Assembly: GCF_900232825.1 (NCBI RefSeq)
Contig: NZ_OCTP01000011.1
Span: 333,261 to 397,260, forward strand
Direction: 5' to 3'
DNA from: Anaerococcus sp. Marseille-P3625
Lineage (GTDB): Bacteria > Bacillota > Clostridia > Tissierellales > Peptoniphilaceae
DNA: 64,000 bases
Shown here: positions 18,221 through 25,573 of the stretch, in pieces
How the letters are laid out: the number at the start of each line of letters is the position of its first letter
Position numbering within the stretch: the stretch's first letter is position 1
The notes under the pieces: generated by a model
Told to the model about the DNA's origin: nothing
Seen by the model: only the letters and a program-made list of their open reading frames with translations
The model's database searches: none
Position numbers and translations under genes: made by a program

Positions 18221-18272
18221 AAAACTGTTGCTTGCAAAACTTTTATCTAAAGTTCATTTAGCAACAGTTTTT
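18221..18272 (-). terminator. Terminator downstream of the glutaredoxin gene
   Basis: On the minus strand AAAACTGTTGC pairs with GCAACAGTTTTTTT, with an internal AACTTT/AAAGTT stem in the loop. Confidence 0.75.
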
Positions 18273-18276
18273 AATT

Positions 18277-18507
18277 TTATAGGCCTAATTTTTTTTCAAT
18301 AGCTGCCTTATCAAATCCTACGATGTCCTCACCATCGATATTTATTACTGGAACTCCTCTGTATCCTTTGGAAACAAGGTATTCCACAGCATCTGGATTC
18401 TCATCGATGTTCATTTCTTTAAATTCGATATTATTTTCATTAAAATATTGTTTTGCAGCCTTGCAAAAAACACAAGTATTTGATGTATAAATTTTTATTT
18501 CTGCCAT
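18277..18507 (-). CDS. Glutaredoxin-like thioredoxin-fold protein
   Basis: The 76-residue thioredoxin-fold protein has the active-site pair CVFC (residues 11-14), the cis-Pro region GVPVINIDGEDIVGFD and a length typical of glutaredoxin/NrdH proteins. It should catalyse dithiol exchange in the cytosol; the electron donor is unknown. It starts after AAAGGAG and has its own terminator. Confidence 0.87.
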   Translation of the reverse strand: MAEIKIYTSNTCVFCKAAKQYFNENNIEFKEMNIDENPDAVEYLVSKGYRGVPVINIDGEDIVGFDKAAIEKKLGL

Positions 18508-18552
18508 TATTAACTCCTTTTATATTCTACTTAAAGATTTATACCCGATTTT

Positions 18553-19386
18553 TTATAAAATATCAGCTAATTTGATAAAATCATCTAAAGATAAATTTTC
18601 AGCTCGTAAATTTTCCTTAAGGCCTGTTTTTTCAAAGGCTATTTTAAGATCATCTTTATTTGCCACATCCGATAATGAATTTAAAATCGTCTTTCTTCTT
18701 TTGTTAAAGCCTGCTCTAACAAGATTAAATAATTTCTTTTGATCAACTTTTTCATCATAAATTCTAAGTTTTAGATTCAAAATGCTTGAATCAATTTTTG
18801 GCTGAGGCATAAAGACTGTTTTTGGCAAATTCACCAAAATTTTGGCATCGCTATAAAATTTAACAAAGACTGACAGTGACGAATAATCTTTGTCATTAGC
18901 ACTTGCCACCATCCTTTGAGCAACTTCTTTTTGAACCATAATGGTCATATCCTTGCAAGGGAAATTAGATGTGATTAGTAGTTCGATTATTGGCGTTGTG
19001 ATGTAGTAGGGAAGATTTGAAACAACCTTAAAACTTTGATTGTTAAATTCTTCTTCTATAAGTTTTTTTAGGTCGACTTTTAAGATATCTTGGTTGATAA
19101 CTTTGACATTTGAAAATTCTTCAAGATTTTGCTTTAATATTGGAATTAAATTTTCATCTATCTCTACTGCTAGGACTTTTTTGGCTGTTTTTGCCATTTC
19201 ATAAGTGATAGTTCCAATTCCAGGCCCAATTTCAAGGACATTTTCATTTTCTATATCTGCTATATCAATTATTTTATCTACAAAATTCTTATCGATTAGG
19301 AAATTTTGTCCAAGAGATTTTTTGAATTTAAAATCGTAGAGATCTATTATCTCTTTTACAATTTTTGGTGAATAAAGTTTTTTCAT
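18553..19386 (-). CDS. rsmA: 16S rRNA (adenine(1518)-N6/adenine(1519)-N6)-dimethyltransferase
   Basis: The 277-residue KsgA-family enzyme dimethylates two adjacent adenosines in helix 45 of 16S rRNA. Visible are the SAM motif LEIGPGIGTITYEMA, the N-terminal KKSLGQNFLIDKN, the catalytic NLPYYITTPI and the C-terminal FNKRRKTILNSL. It overlaps rnmV by 4 nt at the end of the metG-tatD-rnmV-rsmA operon, the classical Firmicutes order. Confidence 0.95.
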   Translation of the reverse strand: MKKLYSPKIVKEIIDLYDFKFKKSLGQNFLIDKNFVDKIIDIADIENENVLEIGPGIGTITYEMAKTAKKVLAVEIDENLIPILKQNLEEFSNVKVINQDILKVDLKKLIEEEFNNQSFKVVSNLPYYITTPIIELLITSNFPCKDMTIMVQKEVAQRMVASANDKDYSSLSVFVKFYSDAKILVNLPKTVFMPQPKIDSSILNLKLRIYDEKVDQKKLFNLVRAGFNKRRKTILNSLSDVANKDDLKIAFEKTGLKENLRAENLSLDDFIKLADIL

Positions 19387-19913
19387 AATTTTTCTACCGC
19401 CTGGTTAAAGTCTTCTCTTTTGATTCCAAATGAATTTAGTTTGGATAAGAGTTGTTTGGAATTGTAATAGCCTATACCCAATAAATCTCCAAGCTTTTCG
19501 CGTCTAATCTTGGAGTTTTTGCCTATGGTTAGGTCATTTTCTAACAAATCAGCCATGGTAAATTCATTTCTTTTTTCAACAACTTCCGCTTTAGCTCTAT
19601 TTAATGCTTCTATTATAACTTGAGGATCTGCATTTTCTACTCCCAAGTCATTTTTTTTGATAGCATTTTTTCTGTCGATATAGGCGTCTTTGGCTGTTGG
19701 AATCTCTCTTTTTATCCTGGCTCTGATTTTTTTTCCAGCATAATCTGGATCTGTCAAAATTATTATCCCCGTAAGGTCATTTATTTTTTTAAGTTTTTCT
19801 ATCAAATCCTTGCCAAAGCTTAGACCATTTGTGCAAATCATCTCGCAATCTACTGCTCTTTTTACATTTGCTATGTCATCTTTGCCTTCGACAACTATTG
19901 TTTCTTTAATCAT
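19383..19913 (-). CDS. rnmV: Ribonuclease M5
   Basis: The 176-residue protein has an N-terminal TOPRIM domain: VVEGKDD (catalytic Glu, residues 7-13) and LTDPDYAGKKIRARI (DxD). RNase M5 trims the 5S rRNA precursor. Length and position before rsmA are as expected. It overlaps tatD and rsmA by 4 nt each. Confidence 0.93.
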   Translation of the reverse strand: MIKETIVVEGKDDIANVKRAVDCEMICTNGLSFGKDLIEKLKKINDLTGIIILTDPDYAGKKIRARIKREIPTAKDAYIDRKNAIKKNDLGVENADPQVIIEALNRAKAEVVEKRNEFTMADLLENDLTIGKNSKIRREKLGDLLGIGYYNSKQLLSKLNSFGIKREDFNQAVEKL

Positions 19914-20671
19914 AAATTAAAAAACTCCTTGGTATTGTTGTAAGTTTTTTTACAAAGCTTTTCTAATTTCATATCCCTAAGTTCGGCGATTTTTCTTGCT
20001 ACTTCGATGATTTTTCTTGGATCATTTCTAAGTCCTCTGTAAGGCTCTGGGCTAAGGTAAGGACTATCTGTTTCAAGCATTAATCTATCCAAATTTACAT
20101 TTCTTGCGGCAATTTGTTCATTTTTGCCATTGGAAAACGTTACAACTCCGCCAATAGAGATGTAAAAACCCATATTCATATAAGTTTCTAAAGTTTCCAA
20201 ATCATCAGAAAAGCAATGAATTTGAATTTTTAAGTCTGTGAAATTTTTTAAAATCTCAATAGTATCTTCTTTTGAAGATCTTTGATGGATAACTGCTGGC
20301 AAATTTAATTTTCTTGCCAAATCAAGCTGTTTTATAAAAATTTCTTTTTGTTTTTCCTTATTGTCATCTCTCCAATAATAATCAAGACCGATTTCACCTA
20401 TTGCTACGATTTTTTCATTTTTTGCTAAATCTTCAATTTTTTCCAAATCGCAATCGCCTATATGGTCGACTTCTTCTGGATGAAGGCCTACCATGGGGTA
20501 GATGTTATCGTAAGCTTTTGAAAGTTTAATATTTTCTAGTGAATCTTCTAGGTTTGTGGCTGGCAAGATGAGGGCATTTACAGAAAAATTAGACAGGTCA
20601 CTAATTATAAATGACCTGTCATTGTCAAACTTGCCATCGCAAATATGGCAGTGTGAATCAATTAATTTCAT
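19910..20671 (-). CDS. tatD: TatD family hydrolase (metal-dependent DNase)
   Basis: The 253-residue TIM-barrel hydrolase carries the metal-binding SHCH (residues 6-9), AIGEIGLDYYWR, AVIHQR, IQIHCFSD and LETDSPYLSPEPYRG. TatD enzymes are 3'-5' exonucleases or general hydrolases. It overlaps rnmV by 4 nt and shares one base with the end of metG. Confidence 0.93.
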   Translation of the reverse strand: MKLIDSHCHICDGKFDNDRSFIISDLSNFSVNALILPATNLEDSLENIKLSKAYDNIYPMVGLHPEEVDHIGDCDLEKIEDLAKNEKIVAIGEIGLDYYWRDDNKEKQKEIFIKQLDLARKLNLPAVIHQRSSKEDTIEILKNFTDLKIQIHCFSDDLETLETYMNMGFYISIGGVVTFSNGKNEQIAARNVNLDRLMLETDSPYLSPEPYRGLRNDPRKIIEVARKIAELRDMKLEKLCKKTYNNTKEFFNL

Positions 20672-22617
20672 TATGAAACCTTACTTCCTGGCTTCATATC
20701 GCTTAGGGTGGTTAAAATTGATAAGTCTTCATCAAATTCTGCTGATAAAATCATTCCCTGGCTTTCAATGCCACGCATTTTTCGAGGAGCAAGGTTTTTA
20801 ACCACTATAACATTTTTGCCAACTAAATCGCTTGGCTCATACCATTTTTTGATGCCAGAAATGATTGTTCTTGGCTTATCTTCGCCAATATCAACGCTAA
20901 ATACTAATAATTTGTCAGCATCTGGATGATTTTTGCATTCCAAAACTTTGCCAACGACAAAATCAACTTTGGCAAAATCGTCATAAGAGATTTCATTTTT
21001 TTCTTCTTCTTTTTCGCTTGATTTATTCTTGCCAAGTCTTTTTTCGATTAGGGCATTGTTTTTATCGTGTAATTTTTCTAATTCTTTGTCTATATCCAAT
21101 CTATCAAATAAATTAGCACCCTTATTTACCTTTAATCCTTCTTCTAGAAGTCCAAATTCTCCCGCAGAAACAAAGCCTTTATTTTCGCAAGCAAGTTTTT
21201 TCAAAATTTCCTTGCTGGTATTTTTCATCACTGGCTCTATTAATTGAGCTACAATTCTTAAAGATTCTGCCAAATTATATAAAACAGTGTTTAATCTTTC
21301 TTTGTTAGCTTCATCTCTTCCCAAAATCCAAGGCTCAGTTTCATCTACATATTTGTTGGCACGTCTGATGAAAGTCCAAAGGCTTTGTAGGGCATCGTTA
21401 AATTTAAAGGCATCCATTTGACTTACAAAATTATGGTAAGTTTCATTTGCTAAAGCTTTTAACTGATCATCAACATCCTCAGAAACACTTCCTTTAGCGA
21501 TTATGCCACCGTTATATTTATCAATCATTGATGTAGTTCTTGAAAGAAGATTACCCAAGTCATTTACTAAGTCGGAATTATATCTTTCCATAAATTTTCT
21601 GCTTGAGAAATTTCCATCAGAACCAAAATTAAATTCACGAAGAACAAAATATTTTAGGGCGTCCACTCCATAAAGCTCACAAAGTGGTTCTGGATACATG
21701 ATATTTCCCTTAGATTTGCTCATCTTATCGTTATCAAACAAAATCCAACCATGGGCAAAAACTTTTTCTGGAAGTGGCAAATCAAGAGCCATCAAAAGTG
21801 CTGGCCAAATAATAGTGTGAAATCTTACTATATCTTTGCCTATTAAATGAACGCTTGCTGGCCAATATTTATTAAATTTCTCCTTATCATCTCCATAACC
21901 AATGGCTGATAAATAACAAGATAAGGCGTCAATCCAAACATAAACTACATGCTTATTATCAAAAGGAACATCAACTCCCCAATCAAAAGAATTACGGGTT
22001 ACAGATAAATCTGTAAGGCCTTTCTCGATAAAATTGTTAAGCATTTCTTTTTGTCTAAATTGAGGTTCTAGAAATTCTGGATGATTTTTAAATAGTTCCT
22101 TTAATTTATCTTCGTATTTTGAAAGTCTAAAAAAGTAAGTTTCTTCTTCTTGATATTCCACATCTCTTCCGCAATCAGGGCATTTGCCATCTACTAATTG
22201 AGCTTCAGTCCAAAAAGCTTCGCAAGGTGTGCAATAATATCCTTTGTATTCACCCTTGTAAATATCGCCTTTTTCATAAAGTTTGGTAAAAATATTTTTT
22301 ACATCATCTTCATGTTGGGCTTCTGTTGAGCGGATAAAACAATCATAATCAATTTCAAGTTTTTTCCAAAGTTCTATGGTTTCTTCTGCAATTTTATCTA
22401 CAAATTCTTTAGGAGATTTGCCAGCATTTATTGCGCTTCTCATGATTTTTTGACCATGCTCATCAGTTCCTGTTGTAAGATAAGCATCATAGCCTTGTAA
22501 ATTTTTATATCTTTTTAAAACATCTGCGATAATTGAAGTATAAGTATTTCCAATATGTAAGTTGCTATTAGGATAATATATTGGAGTGGTTATATAATAT
22601 GGTTTTTTCTCTGTCAT
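20671..22617 (-). CDS. metG: Methionyl-tRNA synthetase
   Basis: The 648-residue class I synthetase has the HIGH-type motif YPNSNLHIGNTYT, a zinc knuckle (CTPCEAFW and CPDCGRD), KMSKSKGN and an anticodon domain. A C-terminal EMAP/Trbp111-like tRNA-binding domain (VDFVVGKVLECKNHPDADKLL) begins near residue 545. This is the Bacillus-type domain order. It starts after AAAGGATT and is first in the rsmA operon. A minus-strand TATAAT at 22643-22648 is a likely -10 element. Confidence 0.96.
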   Translation of the reverse strand: MTEKKPYYITTPIYYPNSNLHIGNTYTSIIADVLKRYKNLQGYDAYLTTGTDEHGQKIMRSAINAGKSPKEFVDKIAEETIELWKKLEIDYDCFIRSTEAQHEDDVKNIFTKLYEKGDIYKGEYKGYYCTPCEAFWTEAQLVDGKCPDCGRDVEYQEEETYFFRLSKYEDKLKELFKNHPEFLEPQFRQKEMLNNFIEKGLTDLSVTRNSFDWGVDVPFDNKHVVYVWIDALSCYLSAIGYGDDKEKFNKYWPASVHLIGKDIVRFHTIIWPALLMALDLPLPEKVFAHGWILFDNDKMSKSKGNIMYPEPLCELYGVDALKYFVLREFNFGSDGNFSSRKFMERYNSDLVNDLGNLLSRTTSMIDKYNGGIIAKGSVSEDVDDQLKALANETYHNFVSQMDAFKFNDALQSLWTFIRRANKYVDETEPWILGRDEANKERLNTVLYNLAESLRIVAQLIEPVMKNTSKEILKKLACENKGFVSAGEFGLLEEGLKVNKGANLFDRLDIDKELEKLHDKNNALIEKRLGKNKSSEKEEEKNEISYDDFAKVDFVVGKVLECKNHPDADKLLVFSVDIGEDKPRTIISGIKKWYEPSDLVGKNVIVVKNLAPRKMRGIESQGMILSAEFDEDLSILTTLSDMKPGSKVS

Positions 22618-22680
22618 TACTAATCCTTTCGATTGAAATATAATTATATTTTACTTCTTTTAAGCTTTATTTCATTTTCC

Positions 22681-22708
22681 TTGTTAATTGCTAATAAAAG
22701 TGTATACT
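22681..22708 (+). promoter_or_regulatory. tyrS promoter
   Basis: TTGTTA (22681-22686) and TATACT (22703-22708) are 16 bp apart, directly upstream of the T-box leader. Confidence 0.6.
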
Positions 22709-22719
22709 AAAAATAAATA

Positions 22720-22856
22720 TAAACTTATAAGAAAGACCAGTAGGATTATTCCGAATTACAACTTTTTTTTGTTTTACGCCAGCCTTGGGTCTGTCAAGGC
22801 ATAGAGTATAAAAAGAGGTGGTACCGCGATTTTCGCCCTCTTATGCTCTTTTTTTG
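22720..22856 (+). promoter_or_regulatory. Tyrosine T-box leader of tyrS
   Basis: The T-box sequence AGAGGTGGTACCGCG lies at 22814-22828. The terminator pairs AAGAGG with CCTCTT and GCATA with TATGC, followed by a run of T (to 22855). UGGU in the T-box fits a tRNA with discriminator A, as in tRNA-Tyr. A candidate UAC specifier is at 22757-22759, in a bulge opposite AGTA, within a short hairpin enclosed by AGACC/GGTCT. Stem I is much shorter than the usual form. Uncharged tRNA-Tyr would stabilise the antiterminator. Confidence 0.85.
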
Positions 22857-22877
22857 TGCTTATTTTTAGGAGGAATT

Positions 22878-24128
22878 ATGTTACACACTTACAAAAAAGA
22901 ATACGATAATATTTTTGACGAGCTAGTTGATCGTGGATATTATGAACAATCTACAAATGAAGAAGAACTAAAGAAAAAACTTAAAAATGAATCCGTTAAA
23001 TTTTATTGTGGCTTTGACGCTACTGCAGATTCTCTAACTGTTGGCCATTTAATTCAAATTATGGTTATGATGCGCATGCAAAATTATGGTCATAGACCTG
23101 TTGCCCTACTAGGTGGCGGAACAACCCTAATCGGTGACCCATCAGGAAGAAGCGATATGCGACAAGTTATGACAGTAGAAAAAATAAACCACAATGCAGA
23201 CTGTTTTTACAAACAATTCCAAAGATTTTTGGATTTTTCTGATGGAAAAGCAACTTTGTTAAATAACAAAGATTGGCTACTTGAGTTAAAATTCTTAGAA
23301 TTTTTAAGAGATGTCGGTAGCGAATTTTTGGTAAATGAAATGCTTAAAAAAGATGCCTACAAAAATCGTATGGCAGCTGGCGGCCTTACATTTTTTGAAT
23401 TTTCTTATATGCTTTTGCAATCCTACGATTTTCTTAAAATGTATAGAGATGATGGAGTTACTCTTGAAATAGGCGGCTCTGACCAATGGTCAAACATCAT
23501 AGGTGGAGTTGATCTAATCAAAAAACACGAAAATGGCGAAGCTTACGGAATGACTTTTTCACTTCTTACAACAGCTGATGGAGTAAAAATGGGCAAAAGT
23601 CAAAAAGGAGCTGTATGGCTAGATAGCGAAAAGACAAGTCCTTATGAACTTTTCCAATATATGAGAAATGTAGATGATAGAGATGTTGAAAAATTCCTAT
23701 TGCAATTGACATTTTTACCAACTGAAGAATGTAGGAAATTAGGGCAAGCCAAAGATGCAGGAGAAATAAACCGCGCTAAAGAAATCTTAGCCTTTGAGAT
23801 TACAAAATTAGTCCATGGCGAAGAAGAAGCAAAGAAGGCCCTTGATGCTGCAAAAGCTTTATTTGCCGGAGCTGGCAATGAAGATGCTATGCCAACTACA
23901 AATATCAGCAAAAATGATTTGCCAAAGGGACTTTTGCAAATGATGACAGACCTTGGACTTACAAAATCTAATGGAGAAGCAAGAAGACTTGTAAGCCAAG
24001 GCGGCGTTTCTATCGATGATGAAAAAATCACAGATACTGGCTTTGAGATTACAGAAGATTTGTTTAAAGATGGAAAAATAATAATAAGAAAAGGTAAAAA
24101 AGTTTTCCACAGAGTATTGATAGGATAA
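22878..24128 (+). CDS. tyrS: Tyrosyl-tRNA synthetase
   Basis: The 416-residue class Ic synthetase has the ATP-site motif DSLTVGHL (the first His of HIGH is Thr), GGGTTLIGDPSGRS, the tyrosine-pocket segment QSYDFLKMY with GGSDQWSN, the KMGKS loop and a C-terminal S4 domain (EARRLVSQGGVSID). The start is the ATG at 22878, 5 nt after AGGAGG; a frame extending back to 22818 runs through the T-box terminator. It is controlled by the T-box leader. Confidence 0.95.
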   Translation: MLHTYKKEYDNIFDELVDRGYYEQSTNEEELKKKLKNESVKFYCGFDATADSLTVGHLIQIMVMMRMQNYGHRPVALLGGGTTLIGDPSGRSDMRQVMTVEKINHNADCFYKQFQRFLDFSDGKATLLNNKDWLLELKFLEFLRDVGSEFLVNEMLKKDAYKNRMAAGGLTFFEFSYMLLQSYDFLKMYRDDGVTLEIGGSDQWSNIIGGVDLIKKHENGEAYGMTFSLLTTADGVKMGKSQKGAVWLDSEKTSPYELFQYMRNVDDRDVEKFLLQLTFLPTEECRKLGQAKDAGEINRAKEILAFEITKLVHGEEEAKKALDAAKALFAGAGNEDAMPTTNISKNDLPKGLLQMMTDLGLTKSNGEARRLVSQGGVSIDDEKITDTGFEITEDLFKDGKIIIRKGKKVFHRVLIG

Positions 24129-24148
24129 TTTTTAAAAAAGATTTAAAT

Positions 24149-24192
24149 AAAAAAGCAATCACTGGGCTAAATAGCTAAATGATTGCTTTTTT
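24149..24192 (+). terminator. tyrS terminator
   Basis: AAAAAGCAATCA pairs with TGATTGCTTTTTT, with a short GGCTAAATAGCT inner loop. Confidence 0.75.
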
Positions 24193-24219
24193 ACTGTTTG
24201 TGTTTACGCATGTACTATT

Positions 24220-24256
24220 CTATCGGTTATTTTATATTGGAGACCTTTACCGATAG
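24220..24256. repeat. Inverted repeat of unknown role
   Basis: CTATCGGT and ACCGATAG are perfect 8-bp arms around a 21-nt loop, between the tyrS terminator and the DUF3793 stop. There is no T tract, so it is not a normal terminator. Confidence 0.5.
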
Positions 24257-24282
24257 CTATTAATTTTTCAACAATTACTATA

Positions 24283-24831
24283 TTAATTTTTCTTAACTAA
24301 TACGTTTTTTAATTCTATGTTTTTATCCACCATCGCCTTATACTCAGTCCTAATTTTATTATACATTTCAAAAAGCTTTAGTTTTGCTTCCTTATTTTTA
24401 TAAACTTTGAAATAACCACTGCATAAATAATTTTTGCCATTATTTTCTATAAATCCCATGACATCTTCGTAAGGATATCCCAAAAATAGTCCAATTTCAT
24501 GGGGAAAATTATTGGCCAAAAGTTTTTTTTGCAAACATTTTATGCAAGTATCAAGGTTATTTGTCTGATAACCACAAGAAGTCAAATAAATTTTTGTTTG
24601 TTTGGAATTTATTGATTCAAGTAGATTAGCCTTTCTAAAACAAAGTATTGAGGATGTATTTTTTCTCTTTGAGATAAGGATAAAGTAAATATCAATCTTG
24701 TTAAAATCCTTATTCCAAACTTTTATCAAATAATCCACATCATAGGCTTCATTGGAAATAGTAAATAAATTAGCAGGCTTAATTTTGCCTAAAACTTGGC
24801 TACAGTATAAAGCTAAAATTTCATCCGCCAT
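24283..24831 (-). CDS. DUF3793 family protein
   Basis: The 182-residue protein matches DUF3793 through its central region HEIGLFLGYPYEDVMGFIEN, GKNYLCSGYFKVY and upstream CGYQ. No function is established. The family is often encoded next to flavodoxin or Feo genes in Clostridia. Here it directly follows the flavodoxin gene with no gap, so it probably shares the iron-responsive promoter; a role under iron limitation is inference. Confidence 0.82.
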   Translation of the reverse strand: MADEILALYCSQVLGKIKPANLFTISNEAYDVDYLIKVWNKDFNKIDIYFILISKRKNTSSILCFRKANLLESINSKQTKIYLTSCGYQTNNLDTCIKCLQKKLLANNFPHEIGLFLGYPYEDVMGFIENNGKNYLCSGYFKVYKNKEAKLKLFEMYNKIRTEYKAMVDKNIELKNVLVKKN

Positions 24832-25260
24832 CTACAATTTTGCAAGGAGATCATCTGCTAAATCTTTACAAGCATCAATTGCCTCATCATCAGGATAGTC
24901 ATAAGCTGCGAGTCCATCAGAAGCAAGGTTGATATTGTCATTTTCACATCTTTCTTGCCAAGTTCTCATCCATTCTCCATCATTCCACTCATAAGAACCA
25001 AATATCACAACAGGTTTTCCTGCTAAATCATTTTCAACGCTTGCAAACATTGGTTCAAATTCGCTATCTTCTAGCTCTTCATTTCCCATCGCTGGGCAAC
25101 CAAAAGCAAATCCATCAAATTCTTTAATTCTATCTTTTGAAAATTCGCCGCAAGTTACAAATAAAGCTTCGTTCTTCTCATTTATTCTATTTGCAATAGC
25201 ATTTGCCATTGCTTCTGTATTACCGGTTCCTGACCAGTAAATTATTGCTATTTTTGCCAT
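24832..25260 (-). CDS. Flavodoxin
   Basis: The 142-residue protein has the FMN phosphate loop YWSGTGNTEAMANAI (residues 8-22), FGCPAMGNEELED and FGSYEWNDGEWM, as in short-chain clostridial flavodoxins. It carries one or two electrons and can replace ferredoxin when iron is scarce. A Fur-like box overlaps its promoter, and feo genes lie immediately beyond it. The start follows AAGGAGAAAATT. Confidence 0.93.
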   Translation of the reverse strand: MAKIAIIYWSGTGNTEAMANAIANRINEKNEALFVTCGEFSKDRIKEFDGFAFGCPAMGNEELEDSEFEPMFASVENDLAGKPVVIFGSYEWNDGEWMRTWQERCENDNINLASDGLAAYDYPDDEAIDACKDLADDLLAKL

Positions 25261-25289
25261 AATTTTCTCCTTAAATTTTATTTGATATT

Positions 25290-25323
25290 ATTATATCATA
25301 TTATGATATTGATTATCAATACC
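25290..25323 (-). promoter_or_regulatory. Flavodoxin promoter with Fur-like operator
   Basis: Minus-strand TTGATA (25314-25319) and TATAAT (25290-25295) are 18 bp apart. The -35 region lies in an inverted repeat resembling a Fur box (plus strand TGATATTGATTATCAATA, 25303-25320). Repression by Fur-Fe(II) is expected if this reading is right. Confidence 0.6.
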
Positions 25324-25374
25324 ATAATGTGAAATTTTTGATTTTTTTAAACTTTTTTGAAAAAAATATAAAAA

Positions 25375-25406
25375 AACTAATCCAAGAAAACAAGGATTAG
25401 TTTTTA
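25375..25406 (-). terminator. Terminator of the feo operon
   Basis: On the minus strand AAAACTAATCC pairs with GGATTAGTTTTTTT, 7 bp after the small FeoB-associated gene. Confidence 0.8.
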
Positions 25407-25412
25407 AATTCA

Positions 25413-25559
25413 TTATTTGTTGTTAAATAATTTATTATTATTATGGCAAGAGCAGTCCTTACAGCCTGTTTTGTTGTCATTTACTATAAATCTTTTATAG
25501 ACTATATATGCACAAAGACAAACTATTAATATTAGTAAAATCCATGATTGTAAATTCAT
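25413..25559 (-). CDS. FeoB-associated Cys-rich membrane protein
   Basis: This 48-residue gene is easily missed. It encodes one transmembrane helix (residues 5-21, WILLILIVCLCAYIVY), then a basic stretch and a cysteine cluster (CKDCSC, residues 33-38) with a following His and an Asn-rich tail. That is the layout of the FeoB-associated Cys-rich membrane family. It lies 14 bp after feoB and before the operon terminator. A ribosome site (GGAGGATTT) precedes the ATG. A role in Fe(II) handling at FeoB is inferred from position. Confidence 0.8.
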   Translation of the reverse strand: MNLQSWILLILIVCLCAYIVYKRFIVNDNKTGCKDCSCHNNNKLFNNK

Positions 25560-25573
25560 AAATCCTCCAAATC

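Noticed and set aside
16978..18237. Hydrophobic N-terminal extension of the threonine ammonia-lyase
   Set aside because: It would translate through the glutaredoxin terminator; the ATG at 18162 has AGGAGG and matches family starts.
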